Shown: positions 35,646-45,496 of the stretch, piece by piece | Position numbering within the stretch: the first letter of the stretch is position 1 | How the letters are laid out: the number at the start of each line of letters is the position of its first letter | Origin: CAYVBJ01 sp964517005 | GTDB taxonomy: Bacteria > Bacteroidota > Rhodothermia > Balneolales > Balneolaceae | Assembly: GCA_964517005.1 (NCBI GenBank) | Contig: CAZFAJ010000005.1 | Location: forward strand, 1-64,000 | Length of the DNA: 64,000 nucleotides | Reading direction: 5' to 3' | The notes under the pieces: model-generated | Seen by the model: only the letters and a program-made list of their open reading frames with translations | Databases searched by the model: none | Told to the model about the DNA's origin: nothing | Translations under genes and position numbers: made by a program

Positions 35646-36641
35646 ATGAATGCTAACAATATAAATATCCAATTGAAAACGATTGCAATTTTAACGAGCG
35701 GGGGTGATGCACCTGGTATGAACGCTGCCTTCAGAGCTTCCGTTCGCACAGCTCTAGCAAATAATCTGAAAGTTAAAGCTATTACACGCGGATATCAGGG
35801 ATTAATTGACGGTGAATGCAAACCCATTGAAAATAGAAGTGTTTCTAATATTATACAACGTGGCGGGACCGTTCTGAAATCAGCAAGATCTGAGGAGTTC
35901 AGAACAAAAGAAGGCCGGAAAAAGGCGGCAAATGTTCTGAAAAAAGAAAAAATTGATGGCTTGGTTGTCATTGGCGGAGATGGTTCGTTTCAGGGAGCCA
36001 CACTTCTGAGCCAGGAACATGGTACTTCTGTAGTTGGTATTCCCGGAACAATTGACAATGATTTGGTGGGAACGGATGAAACAATCGGTTATGATACTGC
36101 CTTGAATACGGCGATGGAAGCGATTGACAAAATCCGTGACACAGCCGATGCACATGACAGGCTTTTTCTTGTCGAAGTGATGGGCCGTGATGCCGGCTTT
36201 ATCGCACTCGAAACGGGAATTGCCAGCGGGGCTGAGTTAATTTTGTTGCCGGAGTCACTTACAGATGTGGATGAAGTCCGCAATTCTTTAAATAGTGTTC
36301 TGAAAGAACAGCGCCGAAGCAGCCTTGTTGTGATTGCCGAGGGTGATGAAACCGGGGGTGCCCTCAAGCTTGCAGAAAAAATTCGTCCGGATTTTAAAAA
36401 ATATGAGCTGAGAGTTACGATTCTAGGTCATATCCAGCGCGGAGGAAATCCAACGGCGCGTGACCGCGTTCTGGCAAGCAGGCTGGGTTCAGCGGCAGTG
36501 AAAACTCTGCTGGAAGGCCATACGCAGGTAATGGTTGGCATCGTGAATAAATCGATTAAAATCACTCCACTTAGAATGACATTTGGCAAAAAGAAAGATC
36601 TGAATTTTGAATTGGTAGAACTCGCTAAACTATTACGGTAA
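35646..36641 (+). CDS. pfkA: 6-phosphofructokinase
   Basis: ATP-dependent phosphofructokinase, 331 residues, committing fructose-6-phosphate to glycolysis. Seen are the N-terminal TSGGDAPGMNAA, nucleotide motif GGDGSFQGA, catalytic GTIDND, the MGRDAGF segment and the substrate-binding HIQRGGNP. GGDGS rather than GGDDS points to use of ATP, not pyrophosphate. It starts a run with pgi one base downstream: both enzymes act on fructose-6-phosphate. Confidence 0.96.
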   Translation: MNANNINIQLKTIAILTSGGDAPGMNAAFRASVRTALANNLKVKAITRGYQGLIDGECKPIENRSVSNIIQRGGTVLKSARSEEFRTKEGRKKAANVLKKEKIDGLVVIGGDGSFQGATLLSQEHGTSVVGIPGTIDNDLVGTDETIGYDTALNTAMEAIDKIRDTADAHDRLFLVEVMGRDAGFIALETGIASGAELILLPESLTDVDEVRNSLNSVLKEQRRSSLVVIAEGDETGGALKLAEKIRPDFKKYELRVTILGHIQRGGNPTARDRVLASRLGSAAVKTLLEGHTQVMVGIVNKSIKITPLRMTFGKKKDLNFELVELAKLLR

Positions 36642-36642
36642 A

Positions 36643-37932
36643 ATGATTTCAACTGACACGAGCGGCGCATTAGGTTTTATAGACAAAAACGACCTTCAAC
36701 AAAATATTGATAAAGCTGCCAAAGCTTTAGATATGGTTCAGTCGGGAACTGGCCTGGGATCTGAATGGCTTGGATGGCGGAGGATCATGAAAGAACCAAA
36801 TGATGCTGAAATAGATGATATTTCAAATCTTGCAGCTGAAATACGAAAAGATGCCGATGTTTTTATCTTGTGCGGAATAGGAGGCTCCTATCTTGGAGCT
36901 AAAGCAGTGATTGAGTCACTTAAACCAATTATTGACGAAGATGGCCCGAAAATTATCTATGCCGGGCATCACATGAGCGGGAGATATCTGAAAGAGGTAT
37001 TGAATTACCTGGAGAAGCCAAAAGCAGATGGCGAAAAGAAAAGTGTTTATCTGAATGTTATATCAAAATCGGGTTCAACACTTGAAACAGCACTCTCTTT
37101 CAGAGTTCTCAGATCATGGATCAACAATACGTACGGAGATGAAGCGGATAAAAGAATTATTGCTACAACCGGGCCTGAAGGAGGGATTCTGAACAAGCTT
37201 ATTGAATCTGAAGGGTATAAAAAATTCGTTATACCTGATGATATCGGCGGCAGGTATTCCGTTCTCACTCCTGTTGGGCTGCTGCCTATATCGGTTGCCG
37301 GAATTGATATTCAAACACTCTATTACGGTGCTGTTCATCAGTTTGAAAAACTTGAAAATAATTATGATGAGCTTCTTGAGTATGCAGCCATCCGTTATAT
37401 GCTTCAGTACAACAGCACAGCACTTGATATTATTGGAACGTTTGAACCTGAGTTATCGGGTATCACCATGTGGATACAGCAGCTTTTGGGAGAGAGCGAA
37501 GGCAAGGACGGTAAAGGGATTTTTCCTGCCACGGCTACCTATTCTACTGACCTGCACAGCATCGGGCAGATGATTCAACAGGGAAAAAGAAATGCAATGG
37601 AAACACTTCTTTCCATAGAAAAGCCAATAGCCAATTTTATAGTGCCGGAATTGGAAGAAGATACTGACGAACTTAATTATCTTGCAGGAAAATCATTTCA
37701 CGAAATTAACAAGAGCGCACAAAAGGGAACAACTGAAGCCCATATCGAAGGCGGTGTACCTCTTGTCCGAATAAATATTGAAAAACTGAATGCTCAGCAA
37801 ATGGGTGAACTGATCTACTTTTTTGAACTGTTTACGGCAGTTTATGTATATATGCTCGGCGTTAATCCATTTAATCAGCCCGGAGTTGAAAATTACAAAA
37901 AAGCTATGTACCGAATACTTGGCAAGAGTTAG
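36643..37932 (+). CDS. pgi: Glucose-6-phosphate isomerase
   Basis: Interconverts glucose-6-phosphate and fructose-6-phosphate. The 429-residue length is the short type seen in Firmicutes and Bacteroidota. Motifs GIGGSYLGAKAV, ISKSGSTLETALSF, DDIGGRYSVLTPVGLLP and QQLLGESEGKDGKG are present, with the late HEINKSAQKGTTEAH region holding catalytic residues. It follows pfkA by one base and precedes the deoxynucleoside kinase gene by 5 bp. Confidence 0.96.
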   Translation: MISTDTSGALGFIDKNDLQQNIDKAAKALDMVQSGTGLGSEWLGWRRIMKEPNDAEIDDISNLAAEIRKDADVFILCGIGGSYLGAKAVIESLKPIIDEDGPKIIYAGHHMSGRYLKEVLNYLEKPKADGEKKSVYLNVISKSGSTLETALSFRVLRSWINNTYGDEADKRIIATTGPEGGILNKLIESEGYKKFVIPDDIGGRYSVLTPVGLLPISVAGIDIQTLYYGAVHQFEKLENNYDELLEYAAIRYMLQYNSTALDIIGTFEPELSGITMWIQQLLGESEGKDGKGIFPATATYSTDLHSIGQMIQQGKRNAMETLLSIEKPIANFIVPELEEDTDELNYLAGKSFHEINKSAQKGTTEAHIEGGVPLVRINIEKLNAQQMGELIYFFELFTAVYVYMLGVNPFNQPGVENYKKAMYRILGKS

Positions 37933-37937
37933 ACACT

Positions 37938-38579
37938 ATGGAGCAACCGGTTAAAAACCAGCACAAATTTATTGCAGTTGCAGGGAATATAGGAGCGGGA
38001 AAATCAGCTTTAACCGGACTTCTTGCGAAACATTTTGGCTGGGAAGCCTTTTATGAATCTGTGGAAAATAACCCTTACCTCTCAGATTTTTACGAAGATA
38101 TGAGAAGATGGAGTTTTAATCTCCAGGTCTACTTTTTGTCCAGCCGGTTCAGGCATCATAAGGAAATGGTTGCCAAACCTTCCAGTTTAATTCAGGACAG
38201 AACAATCTATGAGGATGCCGAAATATTTGCCAAAAATCTTCACGATATGTCTCTGATGACCGAGCGGGATTTTAAAAATTACCAGGATCTGTTTAAGGAG
38301 ATGACTGCTTACCTGGAACCGCCCCACCTTTTAATCTATTTACGGGCACAGGTGCCCACGCTTGTCCGCCAGATACAGCAGCGGGGCAGGGAATATGAAA
38401 ATACGATACGAATTGATTACCTGGAACGCCTGAATAAACTGTATGAGGACTGGATTGACAGGTACCCGCACGAAAAATTAATTATCGATACCGATGATCT
38501 GGATTTTGTAACCAGCCAGGAGGATCTCGGTACAATCATCGGATTAGTTGAACAAAGGTTATTTGGTTTGTTTAACTGA
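37938..38579 (+). CDS. Deoxynucleoside kinase
   Basis: Deoxyadenosine/deoxyguanosine kinase-like enzyme of 213 residues, salvaging deoxynucleosides. P-loop GNIGAGKSALTG (about 16-27), the DR/E motif in LIQDRTIYEDAEIF and the LID region with RQIQQRGREYEN match the dNK family. It is close behind pgi (5 bp) although its role is unrelated to glycolysis. dNTP-related genes tmk, thyA and folA also occur in the window. Confidence 0.9.
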   Translation: MEQPVKNQHKFIAVAGNIGAGKSALTGLLAKHFGWEAFYESVENNPYLSDFYEDMRRWSFNLQVYFLSSRFRHHKEMVAKPSSLIQDRTIYEDAEIFAKNLHDMSLMTERDFKNYQDLFKEMTAYLEPPHLLIYLRAQVPTLVRQIQQRGREYENTIRIDYLERLNKLYEDWIDRYPHEKLIIDTDDLDFVTSQEDLGTIIGLVEQRLFGLFN

Positions 38580-38620
38580 ATTGCTTCCCATTTAATATCT
38601 TTCTATTTTTAAAAGCTGTT

Positions 38621-39139
38621 GTGGAAAAACAAAAATTACAATTTCAGATACAAAATATTCCCGACGGGGAAAGTACCTCAATAGTACATCTGTCTGAAAA
38701 TGACCTTGAGATTGAAAAGGCGGATTTTTTAAGTGGCGATGTTTCAGTGCATTTTTATAAGGCGGAGCGTTTTATCCAGGTGAAATTTTTTGTTGATGCA
38801 GACCTGAAATTAACTTGTGACCGCTCATTGGAAAAGTTTACGGAACACATATCGGACAGTTATAAAATTTTGTTTAATGCAGATGAGGATGATTTGGTAA
38901 TTGGTGAAAACTCTGCTGTAAAACCAATACCGGGATCTCTGATTCTGGATATTGAAAATGAGGTAAGGGATACCATCATGCTGAATATTCCTGTGAAGAA
39001 AATTCACCCCAAATATTTGGATGAAGAAGGAAATCCTGAAGAATTTGAGATAAAAAAATTTGGTGACATCCGTGAGTCTGAAGATGACAAAATTGATCCG
39101 CGCTGGGAAGCTCTTAAAAAATTAAAATCAAACAATTAA
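38621..39139 (+). CDS. DUF177 (YceD) family protein
   Basis: Protein of 172 residues upstream of rpmF, the classic position of the DUF177/YceD gene. The central section VKFFVDADLKLTCDRSLEKF and the C-terminal acidic IDPRWEALKKLK are typical. YceD homologues influence 23S rRNA maturation in plants and are co-transcribed with rpmF and plsX in many bacteria. Start is GTG at 38621. Cytoplasmic; biochemical role unproven. Confidence 0.9.
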   Translation: MEKQKLQFQIQNIPDGESTSIVHLSENDLEIEKADFLSGDVSVHFYKAERFIQVKFFVDADLKLTCDRSLEKFTEHISDSYKILFNADEDDLVIGENSAVKPIPGSLILDIENEVRDTIMLNIPVKKIHPKYLDEEGNPEEFEIKKFGDIRESEDDKIDPRWEALKKLKSNN

Positions 39140-39160
39140 ATTCCTAACTGAAAAAAATAA

Positions 39161-39340
39161 ATGGCACATCCAAAAAGGAAAACATCGAAAGCAAGACGTA
39201 ATAAACGTCGTTCACATCATAAAATAGCTGATGTGGCCCTTACAGAATGCTCCAATTGTGGCGCAATGCATCGTTTACATCATGTTTGCATGGAATGCGG
39301 TTTTTATCGCGGCAGACAGGTTATCGATGTGAATAAGTAA
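39161..39340 (+). CDS. rpmF: 50S ribosomal protein L32
   Basis: Ribosomal protein L32, 59 residues. It begins MAHPKRKTSKARRNKRRSHH and continues with a zinc-ribbon pattern of two CxxC pairs (CSNCG and CMECG), the zinc-binding form. It lies between DUF177 (21 bp before) and plsX (15 bp after), the conserved order linking ribosome and phospholipid synthesis. Confidence 0.97.
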   Translation: MAHPKRKTSKARRNKRRSHHKIADVALTECSNCGAMHRLHHVCMECGFYRGRQVIDVNK

Positions 39341-39355
39341 TATAATTGAAATAAG

Positions 39356-40339
39356 ATGCTTATCGCTGTTGATGCTGTAGGAGGTGATCACTTCCCTGAA
39401 AATCCGGTACTTGGAGCTGTTGAAGCTTGTAAGGAGAACAAGGATATTCAAATTTTACTCGTTGGACCTGAAGAATTAATCCGGGTGGAATTAAGTAAAC
39501 ATAAAACAGCGGACAACAGAATTTCTGTTCTAAATGCCCCTCAGATTATCAGCATGGACGAAGCGCCTGCAACTGCTGTTAAGGGAAAAAGGCAATCGTC
39601 TATTGTCGTTGGCCTGAGCGCTCAAAAAGAGGGGCACTGCGAAGCGTTTGTAAGTTCCGGAAACACAGGTGCCCTTCTGGCAGCATCAACTCTGATACTT
39701 GGTAAGCTGGAAGGTGTTCTGCGCCCAACTATTGCTGCTCTATTTCCTACTATTAAAGGATTCAGGCTCTTAATTGATGCTGGTGCCAATCTTGAATTGA
39801 AACCTGAATATTACCTGCAATTTGCAAGCATGGGTACAATATATGCCCGTGAAATCATGCAGATAGGCCAGCCAACTGTTGGGCTGTTAAATGTGGGTGA
39901 TGAAGAGGAGAAGGGGACAGAGCTTCTTAAAAATTCATATAATATTTTAAAGCAGCTGCCAAATTTTTCCGGAAATATTGAAGGTAAAGATATATTTAAA
40001 GCCAAAACGGATATTTTTTTATGCAACGGCACTCTTGGAAATGTACTTTTGAAATTTGGTGAATCAATCCCTGAAACATTACAAATTTTACTGAAGGCCT
40101 ATTTTGAAAAAGAAAAGATTCCGGCAGATCTGCAGAATACTATTTTCAAAATTGTCTATGAAACGCTGCAGCCATTCAATTATGAACATGTTGGTGGCGT
40201 TCCCTTTTTAGGTGTGAATGGCGTGAGTATGGTTGGACACGGCAACAGCTCTGTTACTGCGATTAAAAATATGATTTTAAGTGCAGCAAAATGTATCGAA
40301 CAGAATGTGAATGAAAAAATAGTAGCATCTCTTAACTAA
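39356..40339 (+). CDS. plsX: Phosphate acyltransferase PlsX
   Basis: Converts acyl-ACP to acyl-phosphate, the first step feeding phospholipid acylation by PlsY. 327 residues. AVDAVGGDHFPENPVLGA, the GNTGALLAAS region, LIDAGANLELKPEYYLQFA and GVNGVSMVGHGNS match the family. It stands directly between rpmF and fabH in the conserved fatty-acid/phospholipid cluster. Confidence 0.96.
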   Translation: MLIAVDAVGGDHFPENPVLGAVEACKENKDIQILLVGPEELIRVELSKHKTADNRISVLNAPQIISMDEAPATAVKGKRQSSIVVGLSAQKEGHCEAFVSSGNTGALLAASTLILGKLEGVLRPTIAALFPTIKGFRLLIDAGANLELKPEYYLQFASMGTIYAREIMQIGQPTVGLLNVGDEEEKGTELLKNSYNILKQLPNFSGNIEGKDIFKAKTDIFLCNGTLGNVLLKFGESIPETLQILLKAYFEKEKIPADLQNTIFKIVYETLQPFNYEHVGGVPFLGVNGVSMVGHGNSSVTAIKNMILSAAKCIEQNVNEKIVASLN

Positions 40340-40353
40340 CAAATAACGTTCTA

Positions 40354-41346
40354 ATGGCTTCACGCAAAGCAAAAATTACTGCTTTAGGCAGGTATCTTCC
40401 TGAATATATACTAACAAATACCGAGTTGGAAAAGATTGTGGATACTGATGATGAATGGATTAAAAGCAGAACAGGTATTTCAGAACGTCGTATTTTAAAA
40501 GATAAGGATAAAGCCACAGCTTTTATGGCGACAAAAGTTGCGGAAGAGATACTTGAAAATGCAAATTACTCTCCGGATGAGATAGATACCATCATTGTAG
40601 CGACGGTTACGCCCGATTATATGTTTCCGGCAACAGCCTGCCTGGTGCAGGGAAATATCAATGCAAGTAACGCATATGCGTTTGACCTGTCTGCTGCCTG
40701 TTCAGGTTTTTTATATGCTCTTTCGACCGGCGCTATGCTGATTGAATCCGGCCGTTGTAAAAAAGTCCTCGTTATCGGTTCCGATAAAATGAGCTCTATT
40801 ACTGATTTTTCAGATCGTACAACCTGTATTCTGTTTGGGGATGCAGCAGCCGGAGTTTTACTGGAAGCATCGGAAGGTGAGAACGGGATCATTGATTTTG
40901 TTCACCACGTTGAGGGTGACGAAAACAAGGCCTTATGTCAGCCTGCCGGCGGAAGTTTAAATACTGCCACTGCCGAAACCGTAAAAAATAAAATGCACTA
41001 TCTGAAACAGGATGGGCGGGCTGTTTTTAAAAAAGCAACGGAGGGAATGGCAGATGTATCTCTTGAAATTATGGAGCGAAATGATTTAAAACCGGACGAT
41101 GTGGAATGGCTTGTTCCTCACCAGGCTAATCTCCGGATTATTGATGCTACCGCCCGCAGAATGGGGATAGACAAAAGTAAGGTGATGATTAATATCAATA
41201 AATACGGAAATACTACGGCAGCCACTATTCCTCTCTGCCTATACGACTGGCAGGATGAATTGAGACAGGGTGATAAACTTGTGCTTGCTTCTTTTGGAGG
41301 TGGTTATACCTGGGGTGCCATGTATGTAAAATGGGGGATGAAATGA
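40354..41346 (+). CDS. fabH: Beta-ketoacyl-ACP synthase III
   Basis: Starts fatty-acid synthesis by condensing acetyl-CoA (or branched acyl-CoA) with malonyl-ACP. 330 residues with the catalytic triad Cys116 (SAACSGF), His256 (PHQANLR) and Asn286 (YGNTTAA). It follows plsX by 14 bp and overlaps fabD by four bases (ATGA, 41343-41346). Confidence 0.97.
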   Translation: MASRKAKITALGRYLPEYILTNTELEKIVDTDDEWIKSRTGISERRILKDKDKATAFMATKVAEEILENANYSPDEIDTIIVATVTPDYMFPATACLVQGNINASNAYAFDLSAACSGFLYALSTGAMLIESGRCKKVLVIGSDKMSSITDFSDRTTCILFGDAAAGVLLEASEGENGIIDFVHHVEGDENKALCQPAGGSLNTATAETVKNKMHYLKQDGRAVFKKATEGMADVSLEIMERNDLKPDDVEWLVPHQANLRIIDATARRMGIDKSKVMININKYGNTTAATIPLCLYDWQDELRQGDKLVLASFGGGYTWGAMYVKWGMK

Positions 41347-42230
41347 AAACAGCTTACTTGTTTCCGGGGCAGGGCTCTCAATTTGTCGGTATGGCCAAAG
41401 ATCTGTTTGAAACAGATGCTAAACTGGCAAGCAGATTCAGAGAGGCTGATGATATTCTTGGATATTCCCTTACAGATATCATGTTTAATGGTCCGGAAAA
41501 CGTACTGAAACAAACGGTTCACACACAGCCTGCAATATTTTTGCATTCCGTTGCACTTTTTGAAACCATAGATGGTTTACCGGATATGGCTGCAGGACAC
41601 AGCCTCGGAGAGTTTTCGGCATTGGTTGCGTCTGAAGCATTAAAATTTAAAGAGGCCCTTGAACTGGTAGCGCTTCGTGGTAAACTTATGCAGCAGGCCG
41701 GTTCTGAAAATGAAGGCTCAATGGCAGCTATTATCGGAATGCAGGATGAAACTGTTGATGAGATTTGCAGTGAAGCTGATAATATCGTTCAAAAACCTGT
41801 AGTTCCGGCCAATTATAATTGTCCAGGTCAGCTTGTGATTTCGGGTGATCCGGAAGCTGTAGAGAAAGCAATAGAGCTGGCTAAAGAGAAAGGCTGCAGG
41901 CTTGCAAAAAAGCTGCCTGTTAGCGGCGCGTTTCATTCGCCATTGATGAAGCCTGCCCTGGAAGGGCTTAAGAATAAACTGGAACAGGTTCAGATTGATG
42001 AAGCAAAGGTTCCTGTCTACTCAAATTTTACGGCTCTCCCAACCACTGATCCGGACACCATTCGGGAGAATCTTGTAAACCAGTTAATGAACCCTGTTCA
42101 ATGGACAAAAACCATGCAGAATATGTTTGATCACGGAGCCCGGACATTTGTTGAGATCGGGCCTGGAAAAGTATTGCAGGGTTTGATAAAACGAACCTTG
42201 AAAGATGTTGAAATCAACGGATATCAATAA
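41343..42230 (+). CDS. fabD: Malonyl-CoA:ACP transacylase
   Basis: Loads malonyl groups onto acyl carrier protein. 295 residues from ATG 41343, which overlaps the fabH stop; another ATG 12 bases upstream would add four residues and is less likely. The opening LFPGQGSQFVGM, nucleophile Ser87 in GHSLGEF and His in SGAFHSPLM are conserved. Second member of the coupled fabH-fabD-fabG run. Confidence 0.97.
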   Translation: MKTAYLFPGQGSQFVGMAKDLFETDAKLASRFREADDILGYSLTDIMFNGPENVLKQTVHTQPAIFLHSVALFETIDGLPDMAAGHSLGEFSALVASEALKFKEALELVALRGKLMQQAGSENEGSMAAIIGMQDETVDEICSEADNIVQKPVVPANYNCPGQLVISGDPEAVEKAIELAKEKGCRLAKKLPVSGAFHSPLMKPALEGLKNKLEQVQIDEAKVPVYSNFTALPTTDPDTIRENLVNQLMNPVQWTKTMQNMFDHGARTFVEIGPGKVLQGLIKRTLKDVEINGYQ

Positions 42231-42239
42231 ATTAAACCT

Positions 42240-42983
42240 ATGGATTTAAGTAATAAAAATTGTCTTGTAACCGGGGGAAGCCGTGGGATTGGCAAGTCGA
42301 TCGCCGAAACTTTAGGTTCTTATGGTGCAAATGTTGCCATCACATACGCCAGCTCGAAAGAGGCGGCAGAAAACGTTGTAGATACTTTAAAAAGTCAAGG
42401 TGTTAAAGCGATGGCACTTCAGGCTGATGCAGTTGATTTCTCCAAGTCTGAGGATGTCGTTCAGCAGGTAGCCGAAGAGTTCGGTCAGATTGATGTTCTT
42501 GTAAATAATGCAGGAATAACGCGGGACAACCTGCTCTTACGAATGTCTGAAGAGCAATGGGATGAGGTTATTGATACGAATCTGAAGAGTGTATTCAATT
42601 ACAGCAAAGCTGTTGCAAAACCCATGATGCGGGCACGCGGCGGATCCATCATAAATATAAGTTCAGTGGTTGGGATCTCCGGCAACGCGGGTCAGAGTAA
42701 TTATTCGGCCTCAAAAGCCGGGATTATCGGTTTCACCAAGTCTTTTGCCAAAGAACTGTCAAGCAGAAATATTCGGGCAAATGTGGTGGCTCCCGGTTAC
42801 ATTACTACAGAGATGACTGGTGAACTCAGTGAAAAACTTCTTGAATCCATTAAAAAAGAGACTCCGCTGGGAAGAGCCGGAGAACCACAAGAGATTGCAA
42901 ATGTGGTTGCATTTCTGGCTTCAGATTTAAGCTCTTATATTACGGGTGATGTTATACGCGTTGATGGCGGAATGGCCATGTAA
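42240..42983 (+). CDS. fabG: 3-oxoacyl-ACP reductase
   Basis: NADPH-dependent reduction of beta-ketoacyl-ACP. 247 residues, short-chain dehydrogenase fold. Seen are the cofactor motif TGGSRGIGK, the NNAG motif, catalytic Ser in INISSVVG, and YSASK with Tyr and Lys. C-terminal SYITGDVIRVDGGMAM is family typical. It follows fabD by 9 bp; a 113-bp AT-rich gap then leads to acpP and may hold a second promoter. Confidence 0.97.
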   Translation: MDLSNKNCLVTGGSRGIGKSIAETLGSYGANVAITYASSKEAAENVVDTLKSQGVKAMALQADAVDFSKSEDVVQQVAEEFGQIDVLVNNAGITRDNLLLRMSEEQWDEVIDTNLKSVFNYSKAVAKPMMRARGGSIINISSVVGISGNAGQSNYSASKAGIIGFTKSFAKELSSRNIRANVVAPGYITTEMTGELSEKLLESIKKETPLGRAGEPQEIANVVAFLASDLSSYITGDVIRVDGGMAM

Positions 42984-43096
42984 AACGAAGAAGTACAAGA
43001 GATTTCATTAATACATGTTTTTTTATAATCATAAGTTGTATTTTTAATCGATTTTTTATCTAAACTTTAAACTAACCATAACTAAAAAGGTTTGAT

Positions 43097-43333
43097 ATGT
43101 CACAAGACGTTGAAGCAAAAGTAAAAGCAATCATTGTTGATAAACTGGGTGTTGATGACTCAGAAGTTGTTGGCGATGCTAATTTCACGAATGATTTAGG
43201 TGCAGATTCTTTGGATACTGTAGAACTTATCATGGAATTTGAAAAAGAATTTGATATCAGTATTCCGGATGAAGATGCTGAAAACATTGCCACAGTTGGT
43301 GATGCAGTTAAATATATACAGGAAAAATCCTAA
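43097..43333 (+). CDS. acpP: Acyl carrier protein
   Basis: Small acidic carrier of 78 residues for fatty-acid chains. Phosphopantetheine goes on Ser38 in LGADSLDTVEL. Isolated ribosome site AAAAAGG precedes the ATG at a suitable distance. It sits between fabG and fabF as in most bacteria. Confidence 0.98.
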   Translation: MSQDVEAKVKAIIVDKLGVDDSEVVGDANFTNDLGADSLDTVELIMEFEKEFDISIPDEDAENIATVGDAVKYIQEKS

Positions 43334-43357
43334 CAACTCATTGATCTGGTTTCATTT

Positions 43358-44602
43358 ATGAAAGGACGCAGAGTGGTAGTAACCGGAATAGGTGCCATTA
43401 CGCCCGTTGGCAATACGGCACCTGATTTCTGGAATGGCCTTATCTCTGGAAAAAATGGTGTGCGAAATATCGAACATTTTGACACGTCAGATTTCTCCAC
43501 AAAATTTGCCGGAATGTTGCAAGATTATGATGAGCTTGCATATTTCGACCGGAAAGAGGCTCGTCGTCTCGATAAAGTTTCACAATACGGCTTAATTTCG
43601 GCTGAAGAAGCGATCGATGACAGTAATATTGATCTCGAGGCCATTGATAAGAACCGTGTTGCTGTGATAGTAGGCTCCGGTATCGGCGGGATGAAGACTT
43701 TCTACGATCAATCTGTTTCCTATCACCAGAGAGGACCCAGAGGAGTTTCTCCTTTTTTCATCCCCATGCTGATCCCCGACATGCCCGCCGGACAAATTTC
43801 AATCAAGTACGGCTTTCGGGGCCCTAACTTTTGCACTGTATCTGCCTGTGCAACAGGATCACATAACATTGGCCTTGCTTTTGATACAATTCGTTACGGA
43901 CAGGCGGATATGGCTGTATGTGGCGGAACGGAAGCCCCTGTATGGCAAATTGGTATTGCAGGTTTCAGTTCCATGAGGGCGCTTTCCACCCGGAATGATT
44001 CACCTGAAACGGCCTCCAGGCCATTTGATAAAAACAGGGATGGTTTTGTGTTAGGTGAAGGCGCTGCAATGATGTTTCTTGAATCACTTGATTCAGCACT
44101 TGAAAGGGGTGCACGAATCTATGGTGAAATTGTGGGGCATGGATTTTCAGCAGACGGATATCATATCACCGCTCCTGATCCGGAGGGTAACGGCGTAATT
44201 CTGGCAATGGATAATGCCCTTAAAATGGCGGAAATTGAACCTGAGGATGTTGATCATATTAACATGCATGGTACTTCCACATCACTGGGTGACCTTGCAG
44301 AAAGCAATTCGATTAAAAAGGTTTTCGGTGACCATGCTTATAAGATCAATCTGAATTCAACCAAATCAATGACCGGGCACATGCTGGGTGCAGCCGGTGC
44401 TGCAGAGTCTGTAGCTGCTCTTTTGACAACCTATCATGGAATGATACCGCCAACTATAAACTATGAAACTCCGGATCCTGCGTGTGATTTAAATTATACT
44501 GTAAACGAGTCTGAAGCCCGTGATGTAAAATATGCATTGAATAATGCTTTTGGATTTGGCGGTCATAACACAACGCTTGTATTCAAAAAATTTGAAGAGT
44601 AA
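43358..44602 (+). CDS. fabF: Beta-ketoacyl-ACP synthase II
   Basis: Elongating condensing enzyme, 414 residues. Catalytic Cys164 (TVSACATGSH) and two histidines in NMHGTSTSLGD and KSMTGHMLGAAG are present, with the C-terminal NNAFGFGGHNTTLVF. It follows acpP by 24 bp and precedes rnc by 3 bp. Confidence 0.97.
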   Translation: MKGRRVVVTGIGAITPVGNTAPDFWNGLISGKNGVRNIEHFDTSDFSTKFAGMLQDYDELAYFDRKEARRLDKVSQYGLISAEEAIDDSNIDLEAIDKNRVAVIVGSGIGGMKTFYDQSVSYHQRGPRGVSPFFIPMLIPDMPAGQISIKYGFRGPNFCTVSACATGSHNIGLAFDTIRYGQADMAVCGGTEAPVWQIGIAGFSSMRALSTRNDSPETASRPFDKNRDGFVLGEGAAMMFLESLDSALERGARIYGEIVGHGFSADGYHITAPDPEGNGVILAMDNALKMAEIEPEDVDHINMHGTSTSLGDLAESNSIKKVFGDHAYKINLNSTKSMTGHMLGAAGAAESVAALLTTYHGMIPPTINYETPDPACDLNYTVNESEARDVKYALNNAFGFGGHNTTLVFKKFEE

Positions 44603-44605
44603 GTA

Positions 44606-45388
44606 ATGATGCTGAACTGGTTTAGGAAAAGGTCTGATAATAAAACAAAGCAGACTGATAAACCTGTAAAGCATCTGTCGAAACTTGAATCAGTTTTAGG
44701 CTTTAGGATACCTGAAAAGGAAGAGCCTGTTTATAAGAAAGCACTCCGGCACAGGTCAAAAGTTGACGGAAAAAAATTCGAAAAGATCGATTCGTACGAA
44801 CGGCTCGAATTTCTGGGTGACTCTGTTCTCGATCTGATCGTTACCGAAATTCTCTATGAGCGATTTCCTCTGGAGACAGAAGGCTTTTTAACAAAGATCC
44901 GGGCTAAAATTGTAAGAGGAGAAACACTTGCAGATTTATCCGGGAAGCTAAAACTTGATGAACTCATTCAAATCGGCGACCGGGCACAGGGGCAGGGTGT
45001 TGAATATTCCAAAAGCGTGCTGGCCGATGTATTTGAGGCACTCATTGCAGCAATCTATCTGACAAAAGGATATAAGCAGGCCTTTGAATTTGTAAGGGAA
45101 AAACTTGATGCTCATCTCGACCTTTCAAAAGTTGTTGAACAGAATGACAATTATAAAAGTATCCTGCTCGAATTTACCCAGGCAGAAAAAATGTCATTGC
45201 CGAAATACAATATTTTATCAGAATACGGCCCGGGCCACAATAAAACATTTTCTGTGTCTGTTTCAATAGATAGCGTTGTTTATGGAAAGGGAAAAGGGAA
45301 GAGCAAAAAGCAGGCTGAGCAAAAGGCTGCCAAAAAAGCTTTAAAAAAATTAACCGAAAGCGAAGAGTCTGAAAAAATTGTTAACTGA
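44606..45388 (+). CDS. rnc: Ribonuclease III
   Basis: Double-strand-specific endoribonuclease for rRNA maturation and RNA turnover. 260 residues. The catalytic signature ERLEFLGDSVLDL and the second acidic site ADVFEALIAAIYL are present, followed by a dsRNA-binding domain (about 180-250) with KSKKQAEQKAAKKAL. fabF-rnc adjacency is common. A charged N-terminal extension of about 25 residues precedes the nuclease domain. Confidence 0.96.
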   Translation: MMLNWFRKRSDNKTKQTDKPVKHLSKLESVLGFRIPEKEEPVYKKALRHRSKVDGKKFEKIDSYERLEFLGDSVLDLIVTEILYERFPLETEGFLTKIRAKIVRGETLADLSGKLKLDELIQIGDRAQGQGVEYSKSVLADVFEALIAAIYLTKGYKQAFEFVREKLDAHLDLSKVVEQNDNYKSILLEFTQAEKMSLPKYNILSEYGPGHNKTFSVSVSIDSVVYGKGKGKSKKQAEQKAAKKALKKLTESEESEKIVN

Positions 45389-45496
45389 GATGTTTGTTTT
45401 TTAGCATTTTAAGTCCGATTCTTTTTCTTCGCCTGGCTTCTTTTTAAAAGTGAATGACAGTACCTAACCGGAACCAATCTTCTGTATCCAAATGAC

